Positions 54,424 through 62,903 of a stretch of 64,000 bases of DNA are shown piece after piece (the first letter of the stretch is position 1; each line of letters opens with the position of its first letter). Source of the stretch: Thiotrichaceae bacterium (GTDB lineage: Bacteria > Pseudomonadota > Gammaproteobacteria > Beggiatoales > Beggiatoaceae); assembly GCA_028688145.1 (NCBI GenBank), contig JAQTYU010000006.1, positions 62,001 through 126,000 of the forward strand, written 5' to 3'. The notes under the pieces were generated by a model. The model was given only the letters and a program-made list of their open reading frames with translations. It had not been told where the DNA came from and did not search any database. Both the position numbers and the translations under genes were made by a program.

Positions 54424-55067
54424 GTTTGACTTGTCTGAGTATTCTGCTCACGAATCAATATTTCTTGTTCGGTATAAATATTAGTAAATGAGATTTGAGC
54501 GGGTGAATTGAGTACAAATTGACATTTTGCAAAACGCCCGTTGCTTTTCCAGTACACGGCAAAACGCACAGTTTCATTATCGTAATGTGTATCATAAATT
54601 TCACCACGTTCATTATCGCCAGCATCTACTACGAGAACAACGATCTGATTATCATGAAATGATACAGTGTATTCCGTCTCAGAAAACCAGTACTCTCCCG
54701 TATGTATCCATGTTCCCAAAATGCCTGTCTGTTTTAATGTCACGGTTTCATCTGGTTTACGAATCAGAACATGCTGTTTGGTGACACGTTGCGTTAATAA
54801 AACTTGATTAGGTGAAAATAAAAGAAACTCACATTTAGCAAAGTCTTTGCTGGATTCCCAATACACGGAAAAATGTAAACGCTCTCCATCCCAATAAACA
54901 TCATAAACATTCCCTTCTTCATCTTCATAGCCACTAGTATCTATCGCGGTCACGACAACCAGCCCCAGTCGAAGTGCTACGATATAGCGCATGTCAGCAC
55001 CATATTCGCAGGTGTCAATCCATGAGCCTAATAGTGGATGATCGTGTCTCATTATTTGCGATGACAT
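54420..55067 (-). CDS. Hypothetical protein with two tandem beta-domain repeats
   Basis: The 215-residue protein is made of two similar halves of about 90 residues. The first begins LLGSWIDTCEYGADMRYIV and the second ILGTWIHTGEYWFSETEYTV. Matching words follow in each: NVYDVYWDGERLHFSVYWES against EIYDTHYDNETVRFAVYWKS, then FAKCEFLLFSP against FAKCQFVLNSP. The pattern suggests a small beta-barrel fold duplicated in tandem. No signal peptide is seen. The function is unknown. It converges with the 863-residue gene, overlapping it by 4 bases. Confidence 0.78.
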   Translation of the reverse strand: MSSQIMRHDHPLLGSWIDTCEYGADMRYIVALRLGLVVVTAIDTSGYEDEEGNVYDVYWDGERLHFSVYWESSKDFAKCEFLLFSPNQVLLTQRVTKQHVLIRKPDETVTLKQTGILGTWIHTGEYWFSETEYTVSFHDNQIVVLVVDAGDNERGEIYDTHYDNETVRFAVYWKSNGRFAKCQFVLNSPAQISFTNIYTEQEILIREQNTQTSQT

Positions 55068-55194
55068 CTTGTTCTCATTATTAAGTTCTAATGTGGGAAT
55101 ATGCGGCTATTAGTCCCGAAAAATAAAATAAACCGCCCCCAATAAACACAGCCCCGCCCATAAATAATCCAAGCACAGCATAAAGCCTGTTTTC
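55068..55194 (-). other. Short gap with a membrane-like tail fragment
   Basis: Minus-strand reading from the truncated IS edge gives LCLDYLWAGLCLLGAVYFIF then a stop near 55113, a single hydrophobic helix joined to the broken transposase. It may be the end of an older membrane protein gene hit by the IS. Nothing else is seen. Confidence 0.35.
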
Positions 55195-55923
55195 CCTTGC
55201 GCTACTTTCCCTTGTTTCGAGGGCTTAGCTAATAGCTCAAACTCGATTTTATCCCTGATTTCAAGAGTAACTCTTTTCTAATTCTTTCCAAATGCGTTCA
55301 AGATAATAGCCATTATCCAATAAAATGGGGTTCTTCCCACTCTAGTAGCGATTTATCCCTGAAATAGTCGAGATGCTGCTTGAACATATCAATTAAACCT
55401 ACGTCATCGCTGATATTGGCTTTACTACAAGCCTAAACTATCAACCGCTAAATGTTTTTTAATACTATTGGTGGCATTGTAAAAGTAAAAGCCCTTACTC
55501 TGACGACTGGCGAGACAGGTATTCGTCACCGCTTGGGAATCCACCATTATCAGGCTTGTCCATTTAGGTTTTTTTTGAGTGCTCTCTGAGGCTTTCATGT
55601 AAGCGAGACATCAGTTTATCGATGATAGTTCGCCATTGTTTGTAATGCCAGTACACGCTTGAATAGGGTGGGAAGTCTTTGGGAAGATCAGCCCAGTTGC
55701 AGCCATTTTTGAGCTGGTAAAGCATGGTATCGAACAGGATGCGATTGCCCCATTTCTGAGGACAGGTTTGTTTTTTCTTAGGCAATAACTCAATTTAACA
55801 AAGTTTCAACGATTGCCCACTCTGCATCGTTCAGACTACTTGAAGAAGGTCTCATTTTGTTTAGCTTTGATTCTCTATTCGTAATATTTTACATCTTACC
55901 AAAGACTTCAAATGGGTTCTATA
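55195..55923 (-). mobile_element. IS5-family element copy 3, truncated at its 3' end
   Basis: The left inverted end is intact: GACTTCAAATGGGTTCTATA at 55904-55923 on the plus strand, facing outward. The 5' part of the transposase is the best kept of the three copies, with QKWGNRILFDTMLYQLKNGC and NWADLPKDFPPYSSVYWHYK (55564-55785). After a stop come NGGFPSGDE, KKHLAVDSLGL and TILLDNGYYLERIWKELEK with several frameshifts. The last quarter and the right end are missing. A short palindromic repeat of the 24955 type adjoins it at 55923-55995. Confidence 0.82.
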
Positions 55924-56023
55924 AGGCGTAGCCGCCATATACCTTCTTCTATGACTGCACAACTTCTCAAATCGTAAGGTGTATGACCCTATGTTTTCTG
56001 CCGGTTCTTCAGTTGTGAACGTC

Positions 56024-56686
56024 TTACTTCCCCTTCAAATAATGCCTGTCACTAAAACTACTCACCCACTCAGGGCGGAACACCACCAACACCGTCATTA
56101 CCATGCCGTTTAAAAAAGCTTCAGGAAACAGCATCACAATAATAAACATCGGTTGTTCGCCCAAATCCTGCCATTGATAAACTTGTGAAAAGATTAAAAT
56201 CCCTAAGCCCGTTAAACGGCTGGCAAGCATTGCCATCGCGCCGCCAATGAACCCATTCATATATACATACACAAAAAAATGTTTAGGCAAAAACGTGTAA
56301 GTCGCCCAATACACCGCATAACTCATCCAAATGGGCACGATGCCATTACACAACACATTCAGCGGAAAACTCAGCCAATCGGCTTTTCCCGTCAGCGTCA
56401 AACACAGTTGCGCCACACTCACGCACAAAGTCGCAAATTGCCAGCCAAACATCAGCATGGCACTGGTGGCAAGCAACAAATGAAATTCCATACCGCGCAA
56501 TGTGCCCGCACTCATTAACCATAACAGCCACAACAACACACAACTGGCGAATAAAATATTCGCATCACGCCCATCTTTCAGACGCTGCCAATCAGCAGTC
56601 CACAACGCCCATAATAAAATCAGTGCATAGAGTGCGAACCCTATCCACAGCCATTCCTCGGGCAGTGTGCTGCTGTTGAAATTCAT
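56024..56686 (-). CDS. COG3235-type membrane protein (CbiM/ECF-permease related)
   Basis: The 220-residue protein has about seven hydrophobic segments and the block GTLRGMEFHLLLATSAMLMF (residues 62-81), reminiscent of the CbiM/COG3235 proteins of energy-coupling-factor transporters. FPEAFLNGMVMTVLVVFRPEW lies at the end. These are assumed to handle Co or Ni, but no ATPase or other Cbi component lies here. Its start overlaps the end of pncC by 4 bases, so they are cotranscribed. Confidence 0.7.
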   Translation of the reverse strand: MNFNSSTLPEEWLWIGFALYALILLWALWTADWQRLKDGRDANILFASCVLLWLLWLMSAGTLRGMEFHLLLATSAMLMFGWQFATLCVSVAQLCLTLTGKADWLSFPLNVLCNGIVPIWMSYAVYWATYTFLPKHFFVYVYMNGFIGGAMAMLASRLTGLGILIFSQVYQWQDLGEQPMFIIVMLFPEAFLNGMVMTVLVVFRPEWVSSFSDRHYLKGK

Positions 56687-57183
56687 CCTAATTGACCTGA
56701 AACAATTAAATCGTGTAAACCTTGCAACGCGGCTCGTACCGAGGCATAACGCACTTGTTCACGATTGCCACTGAAATGATAAACCTGAGCAATCACCTTA
56801 TCAGGCAAAGCCCACGCCAGCCACACCGTGCCTACAGGATGGCTCGCAGAACCGCCCGTAGGTCCTGCCACCCCACTAATCGCTAAAGCCACATGCGCAT
56901 GACTGCGTTGCAACGCGCCCGCCGCCATTTCACGCACAGTTTGCTCACTGACTGCGCCATGACGCGCCAAAGTTTCCGCCGTCACCCCAAGCATTTCTTG
57001 CTTGGCGATATTGGAATAGGTGACAAAACCGCGTTCAAACCATTCCGAACTGCCTGCGATTGCAGTCATGGCTTGTCCCACCCAGCCGCCCGTACAAGAT
57101 TCTGCGGTGGCAAGACTCCAACCGCGTTGCTGCAAGGCTTGCGCGAGTTGTTCGGCAAGCTGTTCTAAAGCTGCATTGTCCAT
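56683..57183 (-). CDS. pncC: Nicotinamide-nucleotide amidohydrolase PncC (CinA C-terminal domain)
   Basis: The 166-residue stand-alone CinA-C domain has AESCTGGWVGQAMTAIAGSS with the catalytic Ser, GFVTYSNIAKQEMLGV, and ISGVAGPTGGSASHPVGTVW. It deamidates nicotinamide mononucleotide in NAD recycling. Length is typical. It lies between hemJ and the COG3235 gene on the same strand. Confidence 0.93.
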   Translation of the reverse strand: MDNAALEQLAEQLAQALQQRGWSLATAESCTGGWVGQAMTAIAGSSEWFERGFVTYSNIAKQEMLGVTAETLARHGAVSEQTVREMAAGALQRSHAHVALAISGVAGPTGGSASHPVGTVWLAWALPDKVIAQVYHFSGNREQVRYASVRAALQGLHDLIVSGQLG

Positions 57184-57192
57184 TGTTGCCTC

Positions 57193-57618
57193 CTAAAAAG
57201 GGCGTACCACGACTAAAATCGTGACGGCAATTAAAATCAACACGGGAAATTCATTAAACCAGCGATAAAATACGTGTCCATGCTGATTACGATTTTCTTT
57301 GAAATCTTTGAGATATTTGCCGCATAACAGGTGATAGCCGATTAAAATCGCCACTAAAAATAATTTGGCATGTAGCCAGCCTTGTTTTGAGTAAGCCAGC
57401 CACGCATATTCCCACAGCAACCAGCCGCCCAAAGCGATGGTGATGATTGCGCCAGGAGCCATGATGCCATAATAAAGTTTCCGTTCCATGATTTTGAAAC
57501 GTTCATGGCTGATGCTGTCATCGCTCATTGCGTGATACACAAATAGGCGCGGCAAATAAAATAATCCCGCAAACCACGTCACCATAAAAATAATATGAAA
57601 AGCTTTAACCCATAACAT
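57193..57618 (-). CDS. hemJ: Protoporphyrinogen oxidase HemJ
   Basis: The 141-residue four-helix membrane protein has the family start LWVKAFHIIFMVTWFAGLFY (His8) and LPRLFVYHA. A second conserved His/Lys region, WLHAKLFLVAILIGYHLLCG, follows, with RWFNEFPVLILIAVTILVV at the end. It oxidizes protoporphyrinogen IX in heme synthesis. It is adjacent to the cytochrome-oxidase maturation genes, consistent with heme supply. The spacing to the upstream TauE/SafE-like gene is 2 bases. Confidence 0.9.
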   Translation of the reverse strand: MLWVKAFHIIFMVTWFAGLFYLPRLFVYHAMSDDSISHERFKIMERKLYYGIMAPGAIITIALGGWLLWEYAWLAYSKQGWLHAKLFLVAILIGYHLLCGKYLKDFKENRNQHGHVFYRWFNEFPVLILIAVTILVVVRPF

Positions 57619-57620
57619 GA

Positions 57621-58403
57621 CTAATGTCCTGTATGTGAATGTTCGTGCTGGGACATGTCGTGTCCCGCGTGTTCCGTATGTTTGGCGGATTCTGCATGTT
57701 CATGTCCTGCATGATTTCCGTGATTATGCGGTGCGATTAAACTGTAAATCCCTAAACCGATAATAATTGCGCCCATCACGCGGCGTACACTCAAACGTTT
57801 CGTCCATTGATTTAACCACTGTGCAGTTGTGCCAATGGCTAATAACATCGGCAAAGTGCCCAAGCCGAAACTGAACATTAATGCGCCACCATTGAAAGCA
57901 CTGCCCGAAGTTAAAGCCAGTGCTAAAGCACTATACACCAAGCCACAGGGCAACCAGCCCCAAACTAAGCCTAAACCTAAAGCTTGCATGGGATGGGTGA
58001 CGGGCAGGAAACGTTTGCCGATAGGTTCAATTTTACGCCATAAATGGCTGCCCCATTTTTCTAAAATACTTAATGCTTGCCACCACGAACCAATGTATAA
58101 ACCCAGAATGATTAAGAAAATAGCGGTGAACCATTTGGCAATGGCGTGCGGGCTATCCATCGGTAAAGCGTTGGCAAATTGTCCGCCTAAAAATCCAATC
58201 AATGCCCCTGCAAGACTATAGCTCGCAATGCGTCCTATATTATACGTTAATAAATAAGGCAATAATTGCTGCGGTGATTGGCGCAATTGGGCGGGCAAAC
58301 CCATCGTTAACGCACCGACAATGCCGCCACACATCCCAAAGCAATGCACTGAACCGAATAATCCCATTAAAAAAGCTGAAATAAGACTGGCTGAATTTTC
58401 CAT
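57621..58403 (-). CDS. TauE/SafE-family membrane protein with His-rich tail (cbb3-associated type)
   Basis: The 260-residue protein has about six membrane helices and starts LMGLFGSVHCFGMCGGIVGA, the FGMCGG motif of the DsbD_2/SafE-like proteins that often accompany ccoGHIS genes. GWLPCGLVYSALALAL is the second cysteine motif. The final 30 residues (NHGNHAGHEHAESAKHTEHA and on) are very rich in His and fit metal binding, most likely copper for the cbb3 oxidase; this is inference. It forms a unit with hemJ, pncC and the COG3235 gene downstream. CcoH and CcoG are upstream beyond a 390-base repeat region. Confidence 0.82.
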   Translation of the reverse strand: MENSASLISAFLMGLFGSVHCFGMCGGIVGALTMGLPAQLRQSPQQLLPYLLTYNIGRIASYSLAGALIGFLGGQFANALPMDSPHAIAKWFTAIFLIILGLYIGSWWQALSILEKWGSHLWRKIEPIGKRFLPVTHPMQALGLGLVWGWLPCGLVYSALALALTSGSAFNGGALMFSFGLGTLPMLLAIGTTAQWLNQWTKRLSVRRVMGAIIIGLGIYSLIAPHNHGNHAGHEHAESAKHTEHAGHDMSQHEHSHTGH

Positions 58404-58477
58404 GAAGAATCCTGATTAATTTACTGAAAGCCCCAAGCCCCTAATATAACCTGAGTTTGGGATAAGAAATATTTGCA

Positions 58478-58562
58478 GTAGGGTGGAATAGCGTAGCGTA
58501 TTCCACCCTGAAGCGTGATAGTTCTAAAGGGAGGGTGGAATACGCTACGCTATTCCACCCTA
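58478..58562. repeat. Nested palindrome, AGGGTGGAATAGCGTAGCGT type
   Basis: Two 30-base blocks (58480-58509 and 58532-58561) are exact reverse complements of each other, and each is nearly palindromic itself. It carries no gene. Confidence 0.8.
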
Positions 58563-58600
58563 CTACTACAAAATTTTGTCTCGTTCCAACGCTCCAGCCT

Positions 58601-58695
58601 CGTAGGTTAGGTTGCTAACAGCAATCCAACCATCTTCAATATCATATTGTTATCTGTGTTATTTGTTGGGTTGACTTGCGCCAACCCAACCTACG
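58601..58695. repeat. Palindromic repeat, CGTAGGTTAGGTT type
   Basis: The ends CGTAGGTT... (58601) and ...AACCTACG (58695) are inverted, and GGGTTG / CCAACCC match inside. The whole gap 58404-58792 holds only this and the preceding palindrome. Confidence 0.65.
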
Positions 58696-58792
58696 AAGTG
58701 ACTCAAAAAAGCTTAGGGCTTTCGACATAAAAAAATACACGCAAGCCCATAAATAGCGGCTTACGTGTTTATAATAACGACAAAAATATTAA

Positions 58793-59296
58793 CTAGACAG
58801 TCGGTGTTAAACTGATCGTTTGCGTGCTCGGAACTTTCACAATGCCAAGCAATCGCCAATCTTCAGCTTCTAGTTGTAGCGTCCAATTCCCTGCTTTCAA
58901 TTCAGGCAAGGGCGCGTAATAACTATCATCTGCCATGTGCTGCAAGCTGAGTTTATGATCCGTCCCTGCTTTGGTGTTATATAACAGCTTTAACACCATT
59001 TTATCAGGACGTTTATAGTCAGGCTTACTGCTGTTGATGACCACACGTAACAATTTATGTTCAACATCGATGTTGACATTGGCTTGTAAACCGCGTTGTG
59101 CGGCACGTTTGTCACGTTCTAAAGTACGGTTGATTTCAATGCCTTGCTTGTAATAATCATCTTCTACCAGCCCATCATCAGAATCAATCGCCAGTTTCAG
59201 CGTGTAGAATCCTGCGACAACGGCAAGCAGGGGAAAAAAAATTACCATCCAGACATAAAATTCACGGTACCACGGTTTTTTGGGAGTATCAGTCAT
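58793..59296 (-). CDS. ccoH: CcoH/FixH, cbb3 oxidase assembly protein
   Basis: The 167-residue protein has one N-terminal membrane helix (WMVIFFPLLAVVAGFYTLKL) followed by the FixH signature LVEDDYYKQGIEINRTLERD and a periplasmic beta domain. It helps assemble cbb3 oxidase, with CcoG and the copper ATPase CcoI. It starts one base into the ccoG stop. CcoI and CcoS are not adjacent. Confidence 0.93.
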   Translation of the reverse strand: MTDTPKKPWYREFYVWMVIFFPLLAVVAGFYTLKLAIDSDDGLVEDDYYKQGIEINRTLERDKRAAQRGLQANVNIDVEHKLLRVVINSSKPDYKRPDKMVLKLLYNTKAGTDHKLSLQHMADDSYYAPLPELKAGNWTLQLEAEDWRLLGIVKVPSTQTISLTPTV

Positions 59297-60726
59297 TAGC
59301 GGGTAATCGGTCCTAAAAAGCGTGCTTGTTCCACGGTGGTTAATTTGGGGTTTGTCGGCGCGTCGGTTGCCTGCATTTGGAAACTCACATCCGTGCTGCG
59401 TTGCTTCAATTGCTTAGGATCAGCAATTAAACGCACAGGCACATCTAAAATTTCACCAGACACCAGTTTCAGTTCAGAAGTTTGATTGAGTTCCAGTTGC
59501 AACCCATCAATTCCTTTGGCGGTAATTTGGAAACTGTGGGCATGTTCATCTAAGTTCATCAACTTCACCACATAGACGTTTTCAATAAAGCCCGTTTCAG
59601 TTTCTTTGAACAAGCTGTTACGGTCGCGCATCACGTCTAATTCTACCAAAGAACGTTGGCTGATCGCATACATCCAGCCTAAAAATAGACTTAACAATAA
59701 GAAGCCGTAGATGAAAATACGCAAACGGAACACATGCGTATGTCCACCTTCCAAAATATTTTGGGTGGTGTAACGAATTAAGCCTCTCGGATAGCCGACT
59801 TTGTCCATGACTTCATCACAAATATCGATACAAGCAGAACAGCTAATACATTGATATTGTAAGCCATTACGAATATCAATGCCTGTGGGGCAGACTTGAA
59901 CACACATGGTGCAGTTGACGCAATCACCTAAGCCTGCGGTTTTATAATCTTCACCACGCTTGCGCGAGCCACGGGGTTCGCCGCGCTGGGTGTCATAAGC
60001 CAAGACCATTGTGTCTTTATCAAACATCGCGCTTTGGAAGCGGGCGTAAGGACACATGTAAATACAAATTTGTTCGCGCAACCAGCCCGCGTTACCGTAG
60101 GTGGCGAAACCGTAGAAAAATACCCAGAAAGTTTCGGTGGTGCTGGCGTTAAAGTGCCATAAATTTACGCACAGTTCACGAATCGGTGAGAAAAATCCCA
60201 CGAAAGTTAAACCTGTATACGCCGCAAAGAAAATCCAAATCGCATGTTTAGTCGCTTTTAAGCGAAACTTACGCGCCGACATTGGGGCTTTATCGAGTTT
60301 CATCTGTTGCGGGCGGTCGCCTTCTACCCAGCGTTCCATCCACAAGAAAACTTCTGTCCAAACCGTTTGCGGACAAGCAAAACCACACCACAAGCGTCCT
60401 GCCAAGGCGGTGAAGAAAAACAGGGTCAAACCTGCCATGATCAACAGGAACGCAAGGAAAATCATATCTTGCGGCCAGAAGGTCAAACCGAAAATGTAAA
60501 ATTTACGCGCAGGTAAATCGAGCAGAACGGCTTGCCGTCCGTCCCAAGTCAACCATGGGAAAATATAATAAATTCCCAACAGGGTAAACACACTGGTAAT
60601 TCTCAAACGAGAGAATAAGCCCAGCACTTGGCGAGGGTAGATTTTTTCACGCTTGGCATACAGTGATTCTTGAACCGTTTCAAGCGGAATCGATTGGGTG
60701 GTGTGATTTTCTTCAGACGACTTCAT
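59296..60726 (-). CDS. ccoG: CcoG, cbb3 oxidase accessory Fe-S protein
   Basis: The 476-residue membrane protein has helices near 45-60, 85-110, 160-180 and 335-352. WCGFACPQTVWTEVF precedes the cluster sites CVNCTMCVQVCPTGIDI and CISCSACIDICDEVMD, typical of two [4Fe-4S] clusters. A C-terminal Ig-like domain (about 370-470) follows. CcoG reduces Cu(II) to Cu(I) for cbb3 oxidase copper loading. It overlaps the small membrane protein gene by 4 bases and ccoH by one. Confidence 0.96.
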   Translation of the reverse strand: MKSSEENHTTQSIPLETVQESLYAKREKIYPRQVLGLFSRLRITSVFTLLGIYYIFPWLTWDGRQAVLLDLPARKFYIFGLTFWPQDMIFLAFLLIMAGLTLFFFTALAGRLWCGFACPQTVWTEVFLWMERWVEGDRPQQMKLDKAPMSARKFRLKATKHAIWIFFAAYTGLTFVGFFSPIRELCVNLWHFNASTTETFWVFFYGFATYGNAGWLREQICIYMCPYARFQSAMFDKDTMVLAYDTQRGEPRGSRKRGEDYKTAGLGDCVNCTMCVQVCPTGIDIRNGLQYQCISCSACIDICDEVMDKVGYPRGLIRYTTQNILEGGHTHVFRLRIFIYGFLLLSLFLGWMYAISQRSLVELDVMRDRNSLFKETETGFIENVYVVKLMNLDEHAHSFQITAKGIDGLQLELNQTSELKLVSGEILDVPVRLIADPKQLKQRSTDVSFQMQATDAPTNPKLTTVEQARFLGPITR

Positions 60727-60995
60727 AGTTCATCAATGTGGGTAGAGGAGGAAACTTGTGGCAACGGCGTGCTAAAGTATAAAGTTAGTAAAGAGGATAG
60801 CCCTGTTGTCAGCCAAAACAAAAAGAAGCCGATACTATACGCCGCCATTTTACTGATGTCCAGATGTAGGGCGGTTTGTGGGTCAAAAGTAAAGAAAAAC
60901 AAAATGCTTGCTAATGAAGACACTAGGAAGGAAGACCACAAGACTGCCATGATTTTTTGCGCCTTAGGCACAGTTAATGCGGGTGAGCTGGGCAT
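60723..60995 (-). CDS. Small membrane protein upstream of ccoG
   Basis: The 90-residue protein has two membrane helices (about 16-37 and 50-73). It is acidic and Ser-rich at the C-terminus (STHIDEL). Its stop overlaps the ccoG start (ATGA-type, 4 bases), so it is translated together with the oxidase maturation genes. The function is unknown; a role as a small subunit or assembly factor of a terminal oxidase is possible. Confidence 0.75.
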   Translation of the reverse strand: MPSSPALTVPKAQKIMAVLWSSFLVSSLASILFFFTFDPQTALHLDISKMAAYSIGFFLFWLTTGLSSLLTLYFSTPLPQVSSSTHIDEL

Positions 60996-61444
60996 TTTAA
61001 AATCTCCTTGGTAATTACGCTTTATAATAATACATTATTACAATTAATAGCTTAAATTACATTTAATTAAGCATCCTAATAACATATAAAATGTTTATTT
61101 ATTGTAATTTATTTTACTTTTAATAAATTAGCAGTTTTATTATAAAAAGCTGTGGCTTAGCACTTGAGATGTTGATCGAGAATGCCATGCGCTATATTAG
61201 CACAAACTAATATAGTTCTAGGCTATCAACTCAATTGCTTGGAAAGACTCAAGAACGGAGAGTTCTTGCATGACAGCAGAAAACCGCTTAATTCCTATGA
61301 GTTTACTACAGTTTAGGCAGGTTCTAAAAAAATTGCTTAGTTTTAACCACTGTCTATATTTTGACAGATAAAGATTTAAGTCTCCTCACTAAACAGTTAG
61401 AATAGCTCACATTAGTTAGGTTGCGTTTTTAAGGACTTTCGACG
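60996..61444. other. Intergenic region between divergent genes, no gene seen
   Basis: This very AT-rich stretch (61020-61150) separates the ccoG unit and the response-regulator gene. It must hold both promoters. I found no clear FNR/ANR dyad (TTGAT-N4-ATCAA) or sigma-54 element. Confidence 0.6.
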
Positions 61445-62845
61445 ATGGCAGAGCTTCCAAATTTATTATTAATTGATGATGACCCCAATATTTGCGAGAC
61501 CCTGTCGTTCGCATTGCAAGACAGTTTTAATGTCATCGTATTTTCGAGCCGCGAGGAAGTAAAACGCTGGCTTTATAACACCTTAACGATGCCAAATCTT
61601 GCCCTCGTTGATCTCGGATTACCGCCGACCCCGCACAGCCCTGACGAAGGTTTCGCCTTAGTTCCCGAATTATTGCGTTTTAATGCGCGCATGAAAATCC
61701 TGATTTTGTCAGGACAAGACAGCCATGAAAACGCCCGCCATGCCTTGACTTTAGGCGCGGTGGATTTCATCGGTAAGCCTTGCGACATTTCACTGCTGAA
61801 AACCCGCATTCAACATCAACAAATGTTGTTAGATATTGAACGCACCGAAGTGCCTGTGGCGCAACAAAAAGAATTCGGTTTAATTGGCGAAAGTTTGGCA
61901 ATGCAAACCCTGCGCGCCCAGATTCGCCAATTTGCAGAATCTCCGTTTGCAGTATTAATTCAAGGCGATTCAGGCGTGGGTAAAGAATTAGTCGCGCAAT
62001 GTTTGCACACCCAAAGCCAACGTCATGCCTCCGCGTGTTTGACCGTCAACTGTGCCGCGTTTACCTCTGAATTGCTCGATGCGCAATTATTTGGACATTC
62101 CAAAGGCGCGTATACGGGCGCAGCCGCAGCACGCACAGGTTTCTTTGAAGAAGCCAATCACGGCAGCCTGATTTTGGATGAAATTGGGGAAATGCCGCTG
62201 CAATTGCAGGCCAAATTATTGCGGGTTTTGGAAAATGGCGAATATTATCGCATTGGGGAAACCCGCGTGCGCCATTCTTCTGCACGAATTATTGCTTCAA
62301 CCAATCGCGATTTACGCGAACAAGTGCAAGCGGGACGTTTCCGTGGCGATTTATATCACCGCCTCAGCGTGCTCACGATTAAAGTGCCGAATTTGGCAGA
62401 ACGCAGCGAAGATAGCTTATTGTTATTAAAGCATTTTCAAACGATTTACAAAGATATGGGCACAGATTTCGAGCTGGATGAAAACACTTTGCAACGCTGG
62501 AAACTTTATAGTTTTCCCGGCAATGTGCGTGAATTACGAAATATTGTGATTCGTTTAGGCGCGAAATATCCCAAGCAAAAAATCAGCAAAGAACAGCTTG
62601 AACAAGAATTAGAAACCGCGATTCCGATGCAAAGCACGGAAGATGATTCTGACGAAGCGATTGCGCGCCAATTGAACAAAGGCAGTTTTTCTTTGGACGA
62701 TACTTTGTTGGAATGGGAACGCCGTTATATCAATGCCGCTTTAGAAATCAGCCAAGGCAATTTGAGCCAAGCTGCGCGCTTATTGGGCATTAATCGCACC
62801 ACTTTATATAGCAAAATGCAACGTCTTAGCAAAGGCGTGGCTTAA
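61445..62845 (+). CDS. Sigma-54 response regulator, PrsR-like (PEP-CTERM-box type)
   Basis: The 466-residue protein has an N-terminal receiver (1-125: acidic Asp11-13, phospho-Asp56 in ALVDLGLPPTPHSPDEGF, Lys111). The DLGLPP...EGF form is that of the exopolysaccharide-linked PrsR group. The AAA+ domain has Walker A GDSGVGKE (174-181). Its sigma-54 loop reads GAYTGA (221-226) instead of GAFTGA, a conservative change found in functional activators. A Fis-type HTH ends LLGINRTTLYSKMQRL. No kinase is adjacent. The next gene, 58 bases on, is an ATPase of the type that accompanies such regulators. Confidence 0.9.
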   Translation: MAELPNLLLIDDDPNICETLSFALQDSFNVIVFSSREEVKRWLYNTLTMPNLALVDLGLPPTPHSPDEGFALVPELLRFNARMKILILSGQDSHENARHALTLGAVDFIGKPCDISLLKTRIQHQQMLLDIERTEVPVAQQKEFGLIGESLAMQTLRAQIRQFAESPFAVLIQGDSGVGKELVAQCLHTQSQRHASACLTVNCAAFTSELLDAQLFGHSKGAYTGAAAARTGFFEEANHGSLILDEIGEMPLQLQAKLLRVLENGEYYRIGETRVRHSSARIIASTNRDLREQVQAGRFRGDLYHRLSVLTIKVPNLAERSEDSLLLLKHFQTIYKDMGTDFELDENTLQRWKLYSFPGNVRELRNIVIRLGAKYPKQKISKEQLEQELETAIPMQSTEDDSDEAIARQLNKGSFSLDDTLLEWERRYINAALEISQGNLSQAARLLGINRTTLYSKMQRLSKGVA

Positions 62846-62903
62846 TCCGTGCGACGGCGTGACCACGCGCCGTTATCTGCACTCATCAGGCTGTTTTTGA
62901 CCC

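Noticed and set aside
61015..61300. FNR/ANR box upstream of the ccoG unit
   Set aside because: No TTGAT-N4-ATCAA-like dyad could be found by eye; AT-richness alone is not evidence.
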